A DNA stretch of 48,360 bases. It comes from QHXQ01 sp036389375 (GTDB lineage Bacteria > Acidobacteriota > Blastocatellia > Pyrinomonadales > Pyrinomonadaceae). A model generated the notes under the pieces. It searched no databases and had not been told where the DNA came from. It worked only from the letters and a program-made list of their open reading frames with translations. The stretch covers positions 1-48,360 of the forward strand of contig DASVQA010000150.1 in assembly GCA_036389375.1 (NCBI GenBank). Direction: 5' to 3'. Every line of letters begins with the position of its first letter. Within the stretch, counting starts at the first letter, position 1. Below are positions 44,742 to 48,360 of this stretch, piece by piece. The position numbers were made by a program, and so were the translations under genes.

Positions 44742-46250
44742 ATGAAGCCACAGCTAAGCACGTTCATCATCGCCCGCGAGGATCAGGCCGTCGATCCCGT
44801 CACGCTCGTGACCGAAGGGCTGTCCATCGGGCGACTTCCAGACTGCGAGTTGGTCTTGAACCACCCGACGGTCTCGCGCCTGCACGCCGGCATCAAAGAG
44901 GTCGGCGGGACGTTCTACGTCTTCAATCTCAGCCCGTCGAATTCGACGACGGTCAACGGCCGGCTGGTCGAGGAACGCGAGGCCATTACGGACGGCGACA
45001 TCGTCCAGATCGGCCCCTTCTTCCTCTACGTCAGCCACGAACGCAATGCGCTCGCGCTCCGCGTCATTTATCAAACCGCCGTCCGCATCGGCGACACGGA
45101 AGTGCTGACCGAAGGCCCGGAGCAAGCGCCAGCCGGGCCGGCCGCAGCCGGGCCAACCGAAGACGACGAGGAAGAGGTTTCGGCGCTCGCCGGCTACTGG
45201 GAGAAGCGCAAACGCGAAGCCGGCAAGATCACGCGCCCGTCCCCCCTGCGCCCGCACGCGCCGCCCCGGCTCGGCAAGGCCCGCTTCAACTGGACGCCCA
45301 CGCGCGATCTCGTCCGCCCGTGGCCGTTCGCTATCCTGACGTGGGCAGCTATCGTCGTCGCGGCGCTAACGGTCGTCGCGGCCTTCAGTTTCACTACCGC
45401 GTTCTCGCCCGCGCCCGTGTCGAACCCGCACACGCGGACGGCGCTCACCCTGACGCCCGCGATTGCCAACCGCCCGAACGGGAACACCTGCACCGCTTGC
45501 CACGCCGTCAAGGCCAGCATGAACGACGCCTGCGCCGCCTGTCATCAGACCAAAGAGTTTGCGGCCAACATTACGCCGCCGCACAAGGCCGCCGGTCTCG
45601 GCTGTACCAGTTGCCACACCGAGCATAAGGGGGCGAACTTCCGCCCCGGTCTCGCCCCTCTGAGCGCGAGTTTCCAACCCGGCGTCGAACCGGCCGAGAC
45701 GTGCGCCGGTTGTCATAACGACAACAACAAGCGGCTCTATAACGGCAAGGGCGTACACACGCCGCACGGCGGCACATTCGGCTATCCGGTGACGAATGCT
45801 CATTGGACTTGGATGGGCCTCGATCAGGCGGAGCTAGCGCAGAAACCCGAACAGGTCAAACAAGTGATATCGACGTGGCCCGCAAAGAACGAAGACGAGA
45901 AACTTTCGGGGCAGTTCCACGCACTGCACCTCTATCGCGTGCGCGCCGTCGGTGGCCTTCCCGGCAACACGGCGGGCGAGTTGTCGTGTTCAAGTTGTCA
46001 CAAGTCATGGGGCGCATCGCTCGACCGCACGACGCCGCGCCAGACCTGCGGCATCTGCCATAATGGCTACACCGACCCGGCGACGAGCCGCGCCGTCATC
46101 GCGCAGGATCAGCCCAACTGTAACTCCTGCCACGTGCAGCACGTCGAAGACAAGCGCCACTGGAATCCGTCGCTCTTTTCGCAGCCACAGCAGACGGCGG
46201 GCACTATGCCGGCCCACGACCAGAGCCTGATCGCCCGCGCGGCGCGCTGA
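44742..46250 (+). CDS. FHA-domain heptahaem cytochrome c, single-pass membrane protein
   Basis: 502 aa. Cytoplasmic N-terminal FHA domain (about 25-98) with GR, SRLHAG and NSTTVNG, the phosphothreonine-binding signatures. An acidic and then basic linker leads to one membrane helix (~196-222). The remainder should be outside the cytoplasm and holds seven CxxCH haem motifs: CTACH, CAACH, CTSCH, CAGCH, CSSCH, CGICH and CNSCH, the first three within 45 residues. Additional His residues between motifs could be distal ligands. It joins a kinase-signal reader to an electron-transfer domain. It starts 42 bp after the ferredoxin gene. Confidence 0.88.
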   Translation: MKPQLSTFIIAREDQAVDPVTLVTEGLSIGRLPDCELVLNHPTVSRLHAGIKEVGGTFYVFNLSPSNSTTVNGRLVEEREAITDGDIVQIGPFFLYVSHERNALALRVIYQTAVRIGDTEVLTEGPEQAPAGPAAAGPTEDDEEEVSALAGYWEKRKREAGKITRPSPLRPHAPPRLGKARFNWTPTRDLVRPWPFAILTWAAIVVAALTVVAAFSFTTAFSPAPVSNPHTRTALTLTPAIANRPNGNTCTACHAVKASMNDACAACHQTKEFAANITPPHKAAGLGCTSCHTEHKGANFRPGLAPLSASFQPGVEPAETCAGCHNDNNKRLYNGKGVHTPHGGTFGYPVTNAHWTWMGLDQAELAQKPEQVKQVISTWPAKNEDEKLSGQFHALHLYRVRAVGGLPGNTAGELSCSSCHKSWGASLDRTTPRQTCGICHNGYTDPATSRAVIAQDQPNCNSCHVQHVEDKRHWNPSLFSQPQQTAGTMPAHDQSLIARAAR

Positions 46251-46268
46251 GTTTTTGAGCCTACGCGG

Positions 46269-46292
46269 CAGACGCCAAAGCTCCGGCGTCTG
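46269..46292 (+). other. Intercistronic hairpin
   Basis: CAGACGCC (46269-46276) pairs with GGCGTCTG (46285-46292) around an 8-base loop, between the cytochrome and flavoprotein genes. No U-run follows, so it is more likely an mRNA-processing or stability element than a terminator. Confidence 0.5.
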
Positions 46293-46312
46293 TGCGCCCT
46301 ATTTAGACGAAC

Positions 46313-48310
46313 ATGAAAAAGTCGCAACTCATTATCATCCTTGCGCTGACCATTCTGCTGCTCGCGCTCAATCTGCTGACGCGCGACCAGTTTGCCGGTA
46401 AGGAATACTTCGGCGGGCTGCCCTGGTGGGGCTGGGCGGGCATCAGCCTGTTCCTCGTCGTCGTGGGCGTTGCGTTCGCCATACGCGATGCGGCGCGCGC
46501 ACGGCGGCTGCTCGAAGAACCACTGCCCGCGAAGAAGGGCGACGTTGATCAGCGCATCTTTCTCTCGAAAGAGTTGTTGGAGAAGTACGACCCGGACGGG
46601 CCGAACTATCCGCACCCGGTCATCGTCGCCGAACGCTGCATCGGCTGTCACGCTTGCGTGGACGCGTGCCCGCACGACGTGCTCGCCATCGTCAACGGCA
46701 TCTCCACGCCGATTGCGCGCGATCAGTGCATGGAGGACACGTCCTGTCAGGTCGAGTGTCCGGTCAGCCCGAAGGCGTGCATCGTGGTCAACACGACGAA
46801 GAAGATTCCGCCGCGCAAAGTGCCGCGCCGCGACGCTTCGTTTATGACGGACGTGCCCGGCTGCTACATCATCGGCGACGTTTCCGGCACGCCCCTGATC
46901 AAGAACGCCGCGAACGAAGGCGCGGCCGTGATGATCCACATCGCGCACGAACTGCACGCGGCGAACGGTAACGGCGGCCCCGCGCAGGCCGATTACGACG
47001 TGGCCATCATCGGCGCTGGCCCCGCCGGTCTCTCCGCCGCGATCATGGCGAAGAAACTGGGGCTGCGCTTCGTCGGCGTCGAGCAGGATACGGTCATGTC
47101 CACCATCGTCAAGTATCCGAAGGGCAAGTATGTCTTCCTCAAACCGGAGACGATGGAATGGACGGGCAGCATCCGCCTGCCGGGTTTGGAAGAGTACGTC
47201 GAAGAGGTGCTTGAAGAACTGCTCGACGAGCCGCACCGCGCGCGCGCCAAAGACCTGCTGGCGGCCGAGCGCGGCGGCACGATTGACGCCGCCGGGCAGC
47301 AGTTGCTGACGGGTGCGCGCGATAGCTACCAACAGCTACTCGAAGCCGAATTGACCGAGCAGATCGACGACGCGGGGCGCACGCGCCTCAGTAATGCCCG
47401 GCGCAAATTCGAGGCGCTTCTGGACGCCGAAGAGAAATATCTGATCGCGCAACTGATCGCGGAGGAGCGCGCGGGCAACATCAAGGATGAAGAGGTCGGC
47501 AAGAAGGACAAGATCAATCTGGCGCGCCAGCTTTACGGCGACCGCGTCGAAGCCGAAGTCGCGGCCGGCAAACTCGATGATGCGCGTTATCAGGCTTTGA
47601 CCGATGCGCGCCACAAGGTCGCGGGCGACCAGCGCGAAGTTCTCCTGAACACATGGTTCATGAACATGAAGGAGAACGGCGTGCAGATCAACGAGAACGA
47701 AAGCTGCAAGGCGGTTAAGAAGGCGGAGGACGGCGACTATTTCACGGTGCAGACCGAAGCGGGCAAGGAGAAAGAGAAAGTCACCTATCGCGCGCGCCGC
47801 GTCGTCTTGGCGATTGGCAACGCGGGCACGCCGATGAAGTTGAAGGTGGCCGGCGAGGAGATGAAGGTCACGCGCGACGGCGTCGTCGAAGACAAGGTTA
47901 AATACAAGCTGACCGACCCCGAAGCCTACAAGCGCAAGCACATCATCGTCGTCGGTGCGGGCAATTCCGCCATCGAAGGCGCGGTCGATCTGGTCGCGCG
48001 CCGGCAGGGCGATCAAATCTCCTTCCGCCCCGAAGACGAGACCAACGACGTGACCCTCGTGATTCGCAGCGACCTGAAGAACGATCTCAAGTTCGGCAAC
48101 AAGATGCAGGTCTACGACTGCATTGACGAGAAGAAGATCAAGGTCTACTTCGGCACGGCGATTAAAGAGATACGCGATGACGAGGTGGTCTTGATGAACG
48201 CGCGCACGCAGGAAGAGAAAGCCACGATCAAAAACGACTACATCTTCGCCATGATCGGCGGCGATAAACCGACCAAGTTCCTCGAATCAATCGGCATCAA
48301 GATCGGCTAA
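46313..48310 (+). CDS. Membrane-anchored ferredoxin-flavoprotein (thioredoxin-reductase-like) oxidoreductase
   Basis: 665 aa. Two N-terminal membrane helices (about 5-23 and 38-58). A ferredoxin region follows, with CIGCHACVDACP (109-119) and a second Cys set (C139, C145, C149, C156), enough for two [4Fe-4S] clusters. The flavin domain begins with the FAD motif IIGAGPAGLSAA (~233). A charged helical insert (~305-445) interrupts the reductase. The NAD(P)-binding motif IIVVGAGNSAIEGA is at about 543-557, and the closing FAMIGGDKPTKFL resembles the FAD-binding end of thioredoxin reductases. It lacks a visible CxxC redox-active disulfide. Likely passes electrons between NAD(P)H and the Fe-S/haem partners encoded upstream. 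Confidence 0.85.
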   Translation: MKKSQLIIILALTILLLALNLLTRDQFAGKEYFGGLPWWGWAGISLFLVVVGVAFAIRDAARARRLLEEPLPAKKGDVDQRIFLSKELLEKYDPDGPNYPHPVIVAERCIGCHACVDACPHDVLAIVNGISTPIARDQCMEDTSCQVECPVSPKACIVVNTTKKIPPRKVPRRDASFMTDVPGCYIIGDVSGTPLIKNAANEGAAVMIHIAHELHAANGNGGPAQADYDVAIIGAGPAGLSAAIMAKKLGLRFVGVEQDTVMSTIVKYPKGKYVFLKPETMEWTGSIRLPGLEEYVEEVLEELLDEPHRARAKDLLAAERGGTIDAAGQQLLTGARDSYQQLLEAELTEQIDDAGRTRLSNARRKFEALLDAEEKYLIAQLIAEERAGNIKDEEVGKKDKINLARQLYGDRVEAEVAAGKLDDARYQALTDARHKVAGDQREVLLNTWFMNMKENGVQINENESCKAVKKAEDGDYFTVQTEAGKEKEKVTYRARRVVLAIGNAGTPMKLKVAGEEMKVTRDGVVEDKVKYKLTDPEAYKRKHIIVVGAGNSAIEGAVDLVARRQGDQISFRPEDETNDVTLVIRSDLKNDLKFGNKMQVYDCIDEKKIKVYFGTAIKEIRDDEVVLMNARTQEEKATIKNDYIFAMIGGDKPTKFLESIGIKIG

Positions 48311-48336
48311 GCCACCGGCACACATGAGCAGGGGGC

Positions 48337-48360
48337 GGGCCAGAACGCGCGTTCTGGCCC
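48337..48360 (+). terminator. Probable terminator at the end of the redox cassette
   Basis: A 10-bp perfect stem, GGGCCAGAAC (48337-48346) and GTTCTGGCCC (48351-48360), with a GCGC loop, 27 bp past the stop. The window ends at the stem, so a T-run cannot be seen. Confidence 0.6.

Noticed and set aside
46637..46675. Haem c motif CIGCH in the flavoprotein
   Set aside because: It is part of CIGCHACVDACP, a [4Fe-4S] ferredoxin motif, on the cytoplasmic side next to a flavin domain.

Overview
The window is a high-GC bacterial chromosome segment, most likely from the Acidobacteriota, probably class Blastocatellia. I infer this from a Solibacter-type (TIGR03437-like) domain in the large surface protein, the general gene content, and the combination of a long nuo operon, FHA/multihaem proteins and many small intergenic hairpin repeats. 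No rRNA, tRNA or CRISPR array was seen.

Layout. (1) 1-5991: one end of a Tn7-like transposon of visibly lower GC than its flank. It carries tnsD/tniQ, tnsC and a natural tnsA-tnsB fusion, all on the minus strand. Its terminal TGT/ACA end and two copies of a TnsB-type end repeat lie at 5838-5991. (2) 5984-11770: a very large Ig-like/lamin-tail surface protein whose 5' end is cut off exactly at the transposon end. (3) 11777-17047, minus strand: thiG, a flotillin-like SPFH protein with extra N-terminal repeats, a small membrane protein, thiS with an unusual tail, and an unknown protein. (4) 17208-33115: a strong-looking promoter followed by nuoA-B-C-D-E-F-G-H-J-K-L-M, a thioredoxin-like gene, and nuoN. 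These encode NADH:quinone oxidoreductase (complex I), but nuoI is absent. Six spacers at or just after this operon are filled almost stop-to-start by hairpins made of 7-base tandem repeats. (5) 33195-38231: an unknown protein, a class I glutamine amidotransferase, and a converging four-gene operon (ATP-grasp-like ligase, PilZ, unknown, YbdK-type carboxylate-amine ligase). This looks like an amide/peptide-bond-forming pathway. (6) 38451-41915, minus: ECF sigma factor, zinc-finger anti-sigma factor, and a two-PDZ HtrA-like protein with a degraded catalytic triad. (7) 42099-48360, plus: a divergent promoter and a three-gene membrane redox cassette. It comprises a twin cyclic-nucleotide-binding/ferredoxin/membrane protein, an FHA/heptahaem cytochrome c, and a membrane-anchored ferredoxin-flavoprotein reductase.

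How they work together. Nuo feeds electrons from NADH to quinone. The cassette at the right end appears to be a second electron path running from a cytoplasmic pyridine-nucleotide flavoprotein through Fe-S centres and the membrane to extracytoplasmic c-haems, with two signal-sensing modules (cyclic nucleotide and phosphothreonine) built into its subunits. That cassette, the heptamer hairpins of the nuo operon and the TnsAB-type transposon are the most interesting parts of the window.
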